Positions 35,476-43,115 of a stretch of 43,115 nt of DNA are shown in pieces. Within the stretch, counting starts at the first letter, position 1; each line of letters opens with the position of its first letter. The translations under genes were made by a program, and so were the position numbers. This DNA is from Rugamonas violacea. GTDB lineage: Bacteria > Pseudomonadota > Gammaproteobacteria > Burkholderiales > Burkholderiaceae_D. Under the pieces are notes generated by a model, which was not told the DNA's origin, searched no databases, and was given only the letters and a program-made list of their open reading frames with translations. Location: the NCBI RefSeq assembly GCF_016461825.1, contig NZ_JAEMNU010000034.1, forward strand, positions 1 through 43,115. Direction: 5' to 3'.

Positions 35476-37170
35476 CTATGCGGCCTGTTTGTCGCCGGGT
35501 TTCTCGTCGCGCAAGACGCGGCGGAGAATTTTCCCGACATTGGTTTTCGGTAATTCCTCGCGGAACTCGATGTATTTCGGCTTTTTATAGCCGGTGAATT
35601 GTTCCTTGCAATAGGCCATCAAGACCTCGGCGGTCAGCGTCGGGTCCTTGCGCACCACGAACACCTTGACCGCCTCGCCCGAATACTCGTCCGGCACGCC
35701 GATACAGGCGCACTCGAGCACGCCGGGATGGGCGGCGATGACCCCCTCCAGCTCGTTCGGGTAGACGTTGAAGCCCGACACCAGGATCATGTCCTTTTTG
35801 CGGTCGACAATCTTCACATAGCCGCGCGCGTCCATCACGCCGACGTCGCCGGATTTGAAATAGCCGTCCGGCGTCATCACCTTGGCGGTCTCGTCCGGAC
35901 GGTTCCAGTAGCCGGCCATCACCTGCGGGCCGCGGATGGCGATCTCGCCGGGCTCGCCCAGCGCCACCTCGACACCGTTGTCGTCGAGGATGGCGATGTC
36001 GGTCGACGGCACCGGCAGGCCGATGGTGGCGGAGAACTCGGTGCTGTCGGCGCGGTTGCAGGTGGCCACCGGCGAAGTCTCGGACAAGCCGTAGCCCTCG
36101 ATGATGGAGACCCCGGTGGCCTGCAGCCATTTGTCGTTGACGGCCTGTTGCACCGCCATGCCGCCGCCGTTGGCGATCTTCAAACCGGAGAAGTCGAGGC
36201 GGGAAAAATCGGGATGGTTGACCAGCGCGTTGTACAGCGTGTTGACCGCGGGCAGCATATTAAACCTATATTTGCCCAACTCCTTGATAAATCCGCCGAT
36301 ATCGCGCGGATTCGGAATCAAAATGTTCAGCGCGCCGACCCGGGTGCCCCACATGGCGCAGGCGGTCAGGGCGAAGATGTGGTACAGCGGCAGCGCGCAG
36401 ACGATGACCAGCTGCTGCGCGCCGAGCGCCTCCTTGAGCACCGGCGCCGACCAGGCCTCGCTCTGCAGCACGTTGGCGATGACGTTGCGGTGGTTCAAGG
36501 TGGCGCCCTTGGAGACGCCGGTGGTGCCGCCGGTGTATTGCAGGAAGGCGGCGTCGGTCAAGCCCAGCTCGACCGGGGTCAGCTTCATGCCGCCGCCCTG
36601 CTTGAGCGCGTCCTTGAAGCGCACCGCGTTCGGCAGCGAGAAGGCGGGCACCATCTTCTTGACGTTGCGCACCACGAAGTTGACCAGCACGCCCTTGGCG
36701 CCGCCCAGCATCTCGCCCATGCTGGCGACGACGATGTGCTTGACCGAGGTGCGCCCCAGCACGTGCTCCAGGGTGATGGCGAAGTTCTCCAGCACGATGA
36801 TGGCTTCGCTGCCGGAGTCGTTGAGTTGGTGTTCCAGCTCGCGCGGCGTGTACAGCGGGTTGACGTTGACCACCGTGTAGCCGGCGCGCAGCACGGCGGC
36901 GATGGCGATCGGGTATTGCAGCACGTTGGGCATCATGATGGCCACGCGCGCGCCCTTTTTCATGCCACGGCTTTGCAGCCAGGCGCCGAGCCGCTTGGAA
37001 TAGGCGTCGAGTTCGGCATAGGTGAGAAATTTATCCATGCAGACATAGGCGTTGCGGTCCGCATACTTGTGAAACGATTCTTCCATCAGCTGCACCAGCG
37101 AACGATATTGATCGGGATCAATTTCGGCCGGTACGCCGGGGGGATACGACTTCAACCAGATTTTCTCCAT
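35476..37170 (-). CDS. fadD: Long-chain acyl-CoA ligase, copy 2
   Basis: A 564-residue paralogue of the neighbouring ligase, very similar along its length. It carries FLQYTGGTTGVSKGATLNHR, SIIEGYGLSETSPVATCNRA, GYWNRPDETAKVMTPDGYFK and KIVDRKKDMILVSGFNVYPN, and the C-terminal PKTNVGKILRRVLRDEK. The start at 37170 (MEKIWLKSYPPGVPAEIDPD) has AGAGG upstream; the frame to 37308 is an unsupported extension. Stretches of AT-richer codons (for example around 36240-36310 and 37020-37110) differ from copy 1, so the two copies have diverged in codon use. Tandem fadD pairs are familiar in burkholderiales; differing chain-length preference is possible but not visible. Confidence 0.94.
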   Translation of the reverse strand: MEKIWLKSYPPGVPAEIDPDQYRSLVQLMEESFHKYADRNAYVCMDKFLTYAELDAYSKRLGAWLQSRGMKKGARVAIMMPNVLQYPIAIAAVLRAGYTVVNVNPLYTPRELEHQLNDSGSEAIIVLENFAITLEHVLGRTSVKHIVVASMGEMLGGAKGVLVNFVVRNVKKMVPAFSLPNAVRFKDALKQGGGMKLTPVELGLTDAAFLQYTGGTTGVSKGATLNHRNVIANVLQSEAWSAPVLKEALGAQQLVIVCALPLYHIFALTACAMWGTRVGALNILIPNPRDIGGFIKELGKYRFNMLPAVNTLYNALVNHPDFSRLDFSGLKIANGGGMAVQQAVNDKWLQATGVSIIEGYGLSETSPVATCNRADSTEFSATIGLPVPSTDIAILDDNGVEVALGEPGEIAIRGPQVMAGYWNRPDETAKVMTPDGYFKSGDVGVMDARGYVKIVDRKKDMILVSGFNVYPNELEGVIAAHPGVLECACIGVPDEYSGEAVKVFVVRKDPTLTAEVLMAYCKEQFTGYKKPKYIEFREELPKTNVGKILRRVLRDEKPGDKQAA

Positions 37171-37336
37171 CCTGTGCCTCTTGTCTCGAATATTTTCGTT
37201 GTAGTGGAGCCGGCGCACAGGGCCGGTGAGTATGCTCAAATGTCTCGCGCAAACGAACATCGTGATGCTACTGAATACGATGCTATCGGGCAGAACGCCA
37301 GTATGCAAGCGCTTTCATGGAATTTGAGCAAGCCCT

Positions 37337-38551
37337 CTAGGGCAGTTTATTTGCTGCGCCGCAGCATCCAAAGCCGTCGACGATGCCCTCGGCGGGGGCG
37401 GCGGCGGCGGCCTGGGCGGCGGCCTCCGCCGCCGCAGCGGCGGCGGCGATAGCGGCCGCCTCGCTCTGCGCTTTGAGGGCGGCCAGATGGTTCAATTCCT
37501 GTAGTTGCTGTCGACGCAGCCCGGCGTCCAGATTCGCCATCTGCTGCACCGCAGCATAAAAACGCACGAACGTTCTTTCTTTTTCCAGGAGCAGGCGGAA
37601 GCCCGGCAGGAAATCGTTGTAGGTTGCGACGGAACTGAGGTGGGCGTTGGTCAGCGGTTCGGCGAACCAGCGGTCGTAGCCGGCGTAACCGCCCCAGCCA
37701 ACCTTGAGTTTTTGATAATCCGCTTTCAGCGCGGCGAAGATGCGCGCCTTCTCCTCGCGCTTGTGGCGGTCGCTGGCCTTGCGCGCGTAATTGGCCGCCA
37801 GCGCCTTGCGGTGCTTGACCAGCAGGGCGAGAAAATCCAGCCGCCGCAGGTTGTAGCGGGTGTAGGCCTCGCGCATCGCGTCGGTGCCGTACAGCTCCAG
37901 CCAGCGCTGCACGCCGGCCTCCTCGACGGCGGTGGCGAAGGCCTCGTTGAACTGCGAGTCGCCCGCCACGTAGACCACCTGGTGGGCCAGTTCGTGGAAC
38001 ACCATGCGGGCCAGTTCGGCGTCGGAGTAGTTGATGAAGGTCGACAGCAGCGGATCGCTGAACCAGCCCAGCGTGGAATAGGCCGGCACGCCGCCGATCT
38101 GCACGTCGTTGCCCTCGGCGCGCAGCTCGGTGGCGTAGGCCTGCGCGTCCTCCTTGCTGTAGTAGCCGCGATAACTGACGCAGCCGGCGATCGGGAAGCA
38201 CCACTGGATCGGCCGCAGCGACAGCTCCGGCGTGGCCACCACGTTCCACAGCACGAAGGGCCGGGTCAACGGGGCGTAATTCTTATAGCTGGCGTTGTCG
38301 GGCAGCGCCAGCTGCTTGACGGCGAAGCGCCGGATCAGCATGGCCTTTTCCAGCCTGGCCTTGAGCTGGGGATCGGTGGCCGGGTCGCCCAGCCAGTCCT
38401 CGATGGGGCGCGCGTCCGACCACAACGCGTACTGGCCCTGGGCGGCCTGCATGTAGTACTTCAACTGGGCGCAACCGGCCAGCAAAAGCGCGACGCAGCC
38501 CGCCGCCAGCCAGTATCTGGCACGGACAATTCGGCGGACTAGTTGGCGCAT
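37337..38551 (-). CDS. Putative lipoprotein aminopeptidase
   Basis: A 404-residue exported zinc-peptidase-like protein. Residues 1-26 are a lipoprotein signal with lipobox LLAGC, Cys27 being the lipid site. The metal motif is HELAH at 186-190 (MVFHELAHQVVYVAGDSQFN) with a downstream glutamate in NEAFATAVEEAG as likely third ligand. This fits the COG4324 family of predicted aminopeptidases. After a helical region comes a long polyalanine stretch (about 365-392, AAAIAAAAAAAEAAAQAAAAA) not expected in the folded domain, then a Gly/Cys-rich end. It starts 9 bases after the stop of the molybdopterin enzyme gene with GAGAG upstream, so the two are co-transcribed. Substrate unknown. Confidence 0.87.
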   Translation of the reverse strand: MRQLVRRIVRARYWLAAGCVALLLAGCAQLKYYMQAAQGQYALWSDARPIEDWLGDPATDPQLKARLEKAMLIRRFAVKQLALPDNASYKNYAPLTRPFVLWNVVATPELSLRPIQWCFPIAGCVSYRGYYSKEDAQAYATELRAEGNDVQIGGVPAYSTLGWFSDPLLSTFINYSDAELARMVFHELAHQVVYVAGDSQFNEAFATAVEEAGVQRWLELYGTDAMREAYTRYNLRRLDFLALLVKHRKALAANYARKASDRHKREEKARIFAALKADYQKLKVGWGGYAGYDRWFAEPLTNAHLSSVATYNDFLPGFRLLLEKERTFVRFYAAVQQMANLDAGLRRQQLQELNHLAALKAQSEAAAIAAAAAAAEAAAQAAAAAPAEGIVDGFGCCGAANKLP

Positions 38552-38560
38552 ACTTCACTC

Positions 38561-40639
38561 TCAGGCGGCGGCTTTCTCGACCTGAACCAGTGTATCGTAA
38601 AAAGTTGGCGCGCGGCCCATATCGGTCAAGCGCTGGCTGGTCACCTCGTTGGCGTTCTTGCCGTCGCTGGCCAGCTTTTTCCACCAGACCGACAGGCCCA
38701 CCACCAGGCCGGCGCGCGCCTTGGCGGTGACGCGCGTCTTGGCCACGAAGGAACCGCGGTCGTTGTAAATGCGCGCCATGTCGCCGTTGGCCAGGCCGCG
38801 GGCGGCGGCGTCGTCGGGGTGGATGTCCAGGTGCGGCTCGCCCTCGGCCGCGCGCAGGCTCTTGACGTTGACGAAGCTGGAATTGAGGAAGTTGCGCGCC
38901 GGCGGTGAAATCATCGCCAGCGGATAGCGCGCCGCCAGCGCCGGATTGCTGGCCACCGACTCGTAGGGCGCGTTGTAGCCCGGCAGGGGGTCGAGACCGT
39001 CGGCCGCCATCGCGGCGGAGTAGAACTCGCACTTGCCGGACGGCGTGAGGAAGGCGCCGTCGGCGAAGGGGGCGTCCGGCATGTTCAGCTTTTGCCAGCC
39101 CTTCTGCTTCAGCGCCTCCCAGTCGAAGTGCATGGCGCGCACGTCGCTGGTCTTGAAGGCCTTGGCCGCCAGCTGGTCGTCGCTCTCCTGGAAGCAGGGA
39201 TCGTCGAAGCCCATGCGCGCGGCCAGCAGGCGGAAGATCTCGGTGTTGGCCTTGGCCTCGCCCAGCGGCGCGATGGCGGCGTTGTTGGCCATCATGTACA
39301 GGTGGCCGAAGGCGGTGTGGGTGTCGACGTGCTCGAGTTGCGTGGTGGCGGGCAGCACGATGTCGGCGTAGTCGGCGGTGTCGGTGAGGAAATGCTCCAG
39401 CACCACGGTGAACAAATCCTCGCGGGCGAAGCCGGCCGCCACCTTGGACGAGTCCGGCGCCACCGCCACCGGATTCGAGTTGTAGACGATCAACGCCTCG
39501 ATCCGCGGACCGAACTCGGCCGAGGCGGGACGCAGCAGGTCGTCGCCGATGGTGGTCATGTTGATGGTGCGCACCGGCGTCTTCAGCAGGTCGGGCCGCT
39601 GCAGCGCCGGCTTGTCGCTGGGGAAGGAGCCGGACGAGGACAGCTGGATGCCGCCGGCGGCGTGGCGCCAGGCGCCCACCAGGGCCGGCAGGCAGGCGAT
39701 GTTGCGCACCGCCATGCCGCCGCCGCGCACCCGCTGCACGCCGTAGTTGGCGCGGATCGCCACCGCCTCGCCGGCCTTGGCGGTCCGGCCGTACAGCCGC
39801 GCCAAATCGACCAGCTGGTCCTCGCCGATGCCGCACACCTCGGCGGCGCGCGCCGGCGGCCATTCGGCGGCGCGCTGCCGCAATCGCTCGAAGCCCAGCG
39901 TGTGGCTGGCGATGTAGTCGTGGTCGAGCAGATCCTCGGCGATCAGCACGTGCATCATGCCCAGCGCCAGCGCGGCGTCGGTGCCGGGCAGCAGGGCGAT
40001 GTGCTGGTGGCACTTCTCCGCCGTCAGCGAGCGGTAGGGGTCGATCGCCACCAGGGTCGCGCCGCGCCGCTTGGCCTCCTGGGCGCGGGTCCAGAAGTGC
40101 AGATTCGAGGCGATCGGATTGCCGCCCCAGATCAGGATCAGCTTGGCGTTCTGGAACTGTTCGAGGTCGGTGCCGATCGAGGCGCCCACCGTGTACTTGT
40201 AGCCGGTGGCGCCGGCGGTGGCGCAGATGGTGCGGTCGAGCAGCGAGGCGCCCAGCTGGTGGAAGAAGCGCGACGACATCGACTCGCCCTGCAGCAGCCC
40301 CATCGTGCCGCAATAGCTGTACGGCAGGATCGCCTGCGGATCGCGCGCGGCGATCGGTTTGAGCCGCGCGGCGATGGCGTCCAAGGCCTCGTCCCAGCTG
40401 ATCCGTTCGAACTTGCCCTCGCCCTTGTTGCCGACCCGGCGCAGCGGGTGCAGCAGCCGTTCGGCGTGGTAGGTGCGCTCGGTGTAGCGCGCCACCTTGG
40501 TGCACAGCACGCCGGCCGTGGTCGGGTGGTCGGGATCGCCCTTGACCTCGGTGGCGACGCCGTCGGCCACCGTGATCAGCAGGGCGCAGGTGTCGGGACA
40601 GTCGTGCGGGCAGGTGGCGCGGACTTGAGTCGTTGTCAT
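38561..40639 (-). CDS. Molybdopterin oxidoreductase family protein
   Basis: A 692-residue enzyme of the bis-MGD (DMSO reductase) superfamily. The N-terminus holds a [4Fe-4S] site Cys10-x3-Cys14-x3-Cys18-x27-Cys46 (CPHDCPDTC, then GVLC). The core has KFERISWDEALDAIAARLKP, ILIWGGNPIASNLHFWTRAQ and the middle YADIVLPATTQLEHVDTHTA. The C-terminal MopB domain includes LDIHPDDAAARGLANGDMAR. There is no Tat signal, so it is cytosolic, in the style of the formate-dehydrogenase/assimilatory reductase branch. The substrate is unknown. Start 40639 is where the family begins; the frame to 40738 adds an unrelated Arg-rich leader. Ribosome site weak (GGAT). Confidence 0.9.
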   Translation of the reverse strand: MTTTQVRATCPHDCPDTCALLITVADGVATEVKGDPDHPTTAGVLCTKVARYTERTYHAERLLHPLRRVGNKGEGKFERISWDEALDAIAARLKPIAARDPQAILPYSYCGTMGLLQGESMSSRFFHQLGASLLDRTICATAGATGYKYTVGASIGTDLEQFQNAKLILIWGGNPIASNLHFWTRAQEAKRRGATLVAIDPYRSLTAEKCHQHIALLPGTDAALALGMMHVLIAEDLLDHDYIASHTLGFERLRQRAAEWPPARAAEVCGIGEDQLVDLARLYGRTAKAGEAVAIRANYGVQRVRGGGMAVRNIACLPALVGAWRHAAGGIQLSSSGSFPSDKPALQRPDLLKTPVRTINMTTIGDDLLRPASAEFGPRIEALIVYNSNPVAVAPDSSKVAAGFAREDLFTVVLEHFLTDTADYADIVLPATTQLEHVDTHTAFGHLYMMANNAAIAPLGEAKANTEIFRLLAARMGFDDPCFQESDDQLAAKAFKTSDVRAMHFDWEALKQKGWQKLNMPDAPFADGAFLTPSGKCEFYSAAMAADGLDPLPGYNAPYESVASNPALAARYPLAMISPPARNFLNSSFVNVKSLRAAEGEPHLDIHPDDAAARGLANGDMARIYNDRGSFVAKTRVTAKARAGLVVGLSVWWKKLASDGKNANEVTSQRLTDMGRAPTFYDTLVQVEKAAA

Positions 40640-40851
40640 ATCGAAATCCAAATTGCTGGGACAGAAGGCATATCGTAAACCATTCCGCCGCCGCGCACCG
40701 GGGGCGGCCTCGGCGCGCTGGATTTCCCCCTGTGACAAGGGCTACAATGCCTGTATAGAGCGGCTGTATCCGATCGAACGGCCGCCGCCGCGCACCGCCT
40801 CCCACCCGGAACGGCGACGGCGCGGCGAAAAAAATACTGGAGAACCAGAAT

Positions 40852-42048
40852 ATGAAATTAGTCGAACCCATCATCGCCATGCAGGCCGAATTGCAGCAGA
40901 TCCGTCGCGACCTGCACGCCCACCCCGAGCTGTGCTATGAAGAGCTGCGCACCGCCGACGTGGTGGCGGCCAAGCTGACCGAATGGGGCATCCCGGTGGT
41001 GCGCGGCCTGGGCCTGACCGGCGTGGTCGGCATCATCAAAAACGGCGACTCGGCGCGCGCCATCGGCCTGCGCGCCGACATGGACGCGCTGCCCATGCAG
41101 GAGGTCAACACCTTCGCCCACGCCTCGCGCCACCCCGGCAAGATGCACGCCTGCGGCCACGACGGCCACACCGCCATGCTGCTCGGCGCCGCCCACCATC
41201 TGGCCAGCACGCGCAACTTCGACGGCACCGTCTACCTGGTGTTCCAGCCGGCCGAGGAAGGCGGCGCCGGCGCCCGCCGCATGATCGAGGACGGCCTGTT
41301 CGAGCGCTTCCCGATGGACGCCATCTACGGCATGCACAACTGGCCGGGCGCCGCCGCCGGCACCTTGAGCGTGGTCGAAGGGCCGATGATGGCCTCAAGT
41401 AACGAGTTCCACGTCACCGTCAAGGGCAAGGGTTCGCACGCGGCCCAGCCGCACAAGGGCATCGACCCGGTGATGATCGCGGTGCAGATCGCGCAGAGCT
41501 GGCAGCACATCATCACGCGCGAAAAAAGTCCGCTGGACACGGCGGTGCTGTCGATCACCCAGATCCACGCCGGCAGCGCCACCAACGTGATCCCCGACCA
41601 GGCCCAGTTGATCGGCACGGTGCGCACCTTCACCACGCCGGTGCTCGACCTGATCGAGAAGCGCATGGGCGAGGTCGCCGCGCACACGGCGGCCGGCTTC
41701 GGCGCCGAGGTCGACTTCCAATTCAAGCGCAACTATCCGCCGCTGGTCAACCACGCCCGCGAGACCGCCTTCGCGCTCGAGGTGATGCGCGCCGTGGTCG
41801 GCGCCGAGCGGGTCAACGACAACGTCGAGCCGACCATGGGCGCCGAGGACTTCGCCTTCTTCCTGCAGGCCAAGCCGGGCTGCTACGTCTTCATCGGCAA
41901 CGGCGAGGGCGAGCACCGCGACGGCGGCCACGGCCTCGGTCCCTGCGTGCTGCACAACGGCAGCTACGACTTCAACGACAAGCTGTTGCCGATCGGCGCC
42001 AGTTTCTGGGTGCGCCTGGCCGAGACCAGCCTGCCAACGCCGCGCTAG
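40852..42048 (+). CDS. M20-family amidohydrolase (hippurate hydrolase-like)
   Basis: A 398-residue dinuclear metal hydrolase that cleaves N-acyl amino acids (hippurate, acetyl-amino acids or similar). Metal ligands: Cys101 and His103 in KMHACGHDGHTAMLLGA, Glu135-Glu136 in FQPAEEGGAGARRMI and His162 in MHNWPG. The dimerisation lid domain (about 185-300) has GKGSHAAQPHKGIDPVMIAV. The C-terminus has MGAEDFAFFLQAKPGCYVFI, the last conserved ligand region. ATG 40852 has GGAGAACCAGAAT upstream. It is divergent from the molybdopterin gene. The exact substrate is not set. Confidence 0.94.
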   Translation: MKLVEPIIAMQAELQQIRRDLHAHPELCYEELRTADVVAAKLTEWGIPVVRGLGLTGVVGIIKNGDSARAIGLRADMDALPMQEVNTFAHASRHPGKMHACGHDGHTAMLLGAAHHLASTRNFDGTVYLVFQPAEEGGAGARRMIEDGLFERFPMDAIYGMHNWPGAAAGTLSVVEGPMMASSNEFHVTVKGKGSHAAQPHKGIDPVMIAVQIAQSWQHIITREKSPLDTAVLSITQIHAGSATNVIPDQAQLIGTVRTFTTPVLDLIEKRMGEVAAHTAAGFGAEVDFQFKRNYPPLVNHARETAFALEVMRAVVGAERVNDNVEPTMGAEDFAFFLQAKPGCYVFIGNGEGEHRDGGHGLGPCVLHNGSYDFNDKLLPIGASFWVRLAETSLPTPR

Positions 42049-42084
42049 GCACCACCGACCCAGCTCGGCTCGGCTTGGTTCGGC

Positions 42085-42975
42085 TCAGCCCAGCCGGTCC
42101 GGACCGGCGCCGAGCCGCCGGCCCGGATTGATCGCCTCCAAGGCCAGCAGGGCGGCCGAGTGGTCGGCCTGCGGATACACGGTTTGTATCGATTCATAGC
42201 GCTGCGTCACCAACTCGGTCAACGGCAGCGTGACGCCAGCCGCGCCGGCCGCCGCCAGGATGTTGTGCATGTCCTTGATCTGCGTCTTGACCTGGCCGCC
42301 GGCGACGAAGTTGCGCTCCAACATGCGCTGGCCGTGCACCTCCAAAATTTTGCTTTCGGCGAAGCCGCCGCGTATCGCCGCGCGCACGGCGGCCGGATCG
42401 GCGCCGGCCGCCTGCGCCAACAGCAGCGCCTCGGCCACCACGTTCAAGGTCGCACCGACGATCAATTGATTGCACAGCTTGGCCACCTGGCCGCTGCCGG
42501 CCGGGCCGACCAGGGTGGCCCGTCCCAGCGCCGCCAGCACCGGCTCGGCTTGGGCGAAGTCGGCGGCCGCGCCGCCCGCCATGATGGCCAAGGTGCCGGC
42601 TTGGGCGCCGCCGACACCGCCCGACACCGGCGCGTCGAGGAAGCGCACGCCGCCGGCCTTGAGCTGGGCGTGGAATTGCTGGGCCTCGGCTTGCCGCGTC
42701 GAACTCATGTCCACCCACAGGGCGCCCGCCGGCAGTGCCGGCAGGGCCGCCGCGATCAACTGGCCCACCACCGGGCCGTCCGCCAGCATCGAGATCACCA
42801 GCGTTGCGCCGGCCACCGCCTCGGCCAGCGCGGCGACAGGCACGGCGCCCGCCCCTGCCAGCGCCGCCGCCTTGTCATGGTGGCGGTTCCACACGATGAC
42901 GCGATGGCCGGCGGCCAGCAGGCGGCGCACCATCGGCTCCCCCATCAGGCCGATACCGAGGAAGCTTATTTGCAT
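42085..42975 (-). CDS. 3-hydroxyisobutyrate dehydrogenase-like NAD(P) oxidoreductase
   Basis: A 296-residue beta-hydroxyacid dehydrogenase. It has the N-terminal Rossmann motif FLGIGLMGEPMVRRLLAAGH, the family signature LDAPVSGGVGGAQAGTLAIM, and the catalytic lysine in GSGQVAKLCNQLIVGATLNV. The C-terminal helical domain includes NFVAGGQVKTQIKDMHNILA. Relatives act on 3-hydroxyisobutyrate, tartronate semialdehyde, glyoxylate or succinic semialdehyde; the substrate is not decidable here. Start ATG 42975 has AGGAG about 12 bases upstream. Its promoter region appears interrupted by an insertion-sequence end from about 43025. Confidence 0.92.
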   Translation of the reverse strand: MQISFLGIGLMGEPMVRRLLAAGHRVIVWNRHHDKAAALAGAGAVPVAALAEAVAGATLVISMLADGPVVGQLIAAALPALPAGALWVDMSSTRQAEAQQFHAQLKAGGVRFLDAPVSGGVGGAQAGTLAIMAGGAAADFAQAEPVLAALGRATLVGPAGSGQVAKLCNQLIVGATLNVVAEALLLAQAAGADPAAVRAAIRGGFAESKILEVHGQRMLERNFVAGGQVKTQIKDMHNILAAAGAAGVTLPLTELVTQRYESIQTVYPQADHSAALLALEAINPGRRLGAGPDRLG

Positions 42976-43024
42976 GGACAATTGGAACTCCTGAACGATC
43001 GATTCAATGATGGTTATAATAAAT

Positions 43025-43115
43025 TGTGCGTATTCCGGCGAACGTGACCGGTCATTCCGGGGAACGTGACCGCTGCGCATGAGATGGCGTTACGCGGTCA
43101 AATTCTAATCCCTGC
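43025..43115 (+). mobile_element. Probable left terminus of an IS21-family element, cut by window end
   Basis: From TGTGCG at 43025 there are two near-identical 19-bp direct repeats: ATTCCGGCGAACGTGACCG (43032-43050) and ATTCCGGGGAACGTGACCG (43054-43072), period 22. Multiple short terminal repeats and a 5'-TG end are the known layout of IS21-type ends, and this wording is familiar from istA upstream regions in betaproteobacteria. No transposase is inside the window. The element would have landed 50 bases upstream of the dehydrogenase start; no target duplication can be checked. Confidence 0.6.

Noticed and set aside
35599..37452. 617-codon plus-strand open frame across the second acyl-CoA ligase
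   Set aside because: Antisense shadow; the minus-strand ligase has complete motifs.
42062..42091. Tandem CGGCT-like run after the M20 gene
   Set aside because: Imperfect short low-complexity sequence without clear structure or T run; not listed as a terminator.
43032..43072. Two-unit CRISPR-like repeat
   Set aside because: The 3-base gap between 19-bp units is far too short for spacers; layout fits insertion-sequence terminal repeats.

Overview
The window is GC-rich bacterial chromosome, about two thirds G+C by eye. Gene content (queA-tgt-yajC-secD-secF, recG, pyrC-DUF3025, two tandem acyl-CoA ligases, a short eut cluster) and protein style point to a betaproteobacterium, most likely family Oxalobacteraceae (Massilia/Duganella/Rugamonas-like). 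No 16S or other marker is present, so the genus is an inference. I see 38 supported protein genes, no tRNA or rRNA, no CRISPR array, and one probable insertion-sequence end at the right edge.

Layout. 1-560 is AT-rich with only gene fragments, unlike the rest. 682-2455 has a small proline/alanine-rich ORF, a glutathione transferase and a WYL-domain regulator. 2589-8544 is an ethanolamine-use cluster: eutC, eutB, an outer-membrane porin-like protein and the permease eat on the minus strand, with an AraC-type regulator divergent. After a small membrane protein comes queA-tgt-yajC-secD-secF (minus; queuosine tRNA modification plus Sec export), with recG divergent. 17725-22177 (minus) holds an MFS transporter coupled to a 42-residue membrane peptide, a Gfo/Idh/MocA dehydrogenase, and pyrC-DUF3025.

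22354-24151 is the clearest accessory island: a 531-residue two-domain cytidine-deaminase-fold protein of the anti-phage dCTP deaminase type, overlapped at its 3' end by an unrecognised 82-codon ORF. Base composition there is clearly lower in G+C than in the neighbours. Next come a glutamate/aspartate ABC importer (gltL-I-J-K) and a divergent dicarboxylate/amino-acid symporter, then an ATM1/HMT1-type ABC exporter, a thioesterase, a Tat-exported PhoD-like phosphatase, an orphan Phd/YefM-like antitoxin, two fadD paralogues, an M90-like lipoprotein peptidase with a molybdopterin oxidoreductase, an M20 amidohydrolase and a 3-hydroxyisobutyrate-dehydrogenase-like enzyme.

The most unusual signal is not a gene. 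Six copies of a nested palindrome (a 12-14 bp core hairpin inside an outer inverted repeat) sit in intergenic gaps at 4.97, 8.59, 13.06, 17.64, 19.20 and 29.21 kb. The core arms vary between copies, but nearly every change in one arm is matched in the other. In five of six copies the same end faces the stop codon of a minus-strand gene, and reading from that stop the structure ends in a short T run. This looks like a dispersed hairpin family working as, or captured as, 3'-end/terminator structures.
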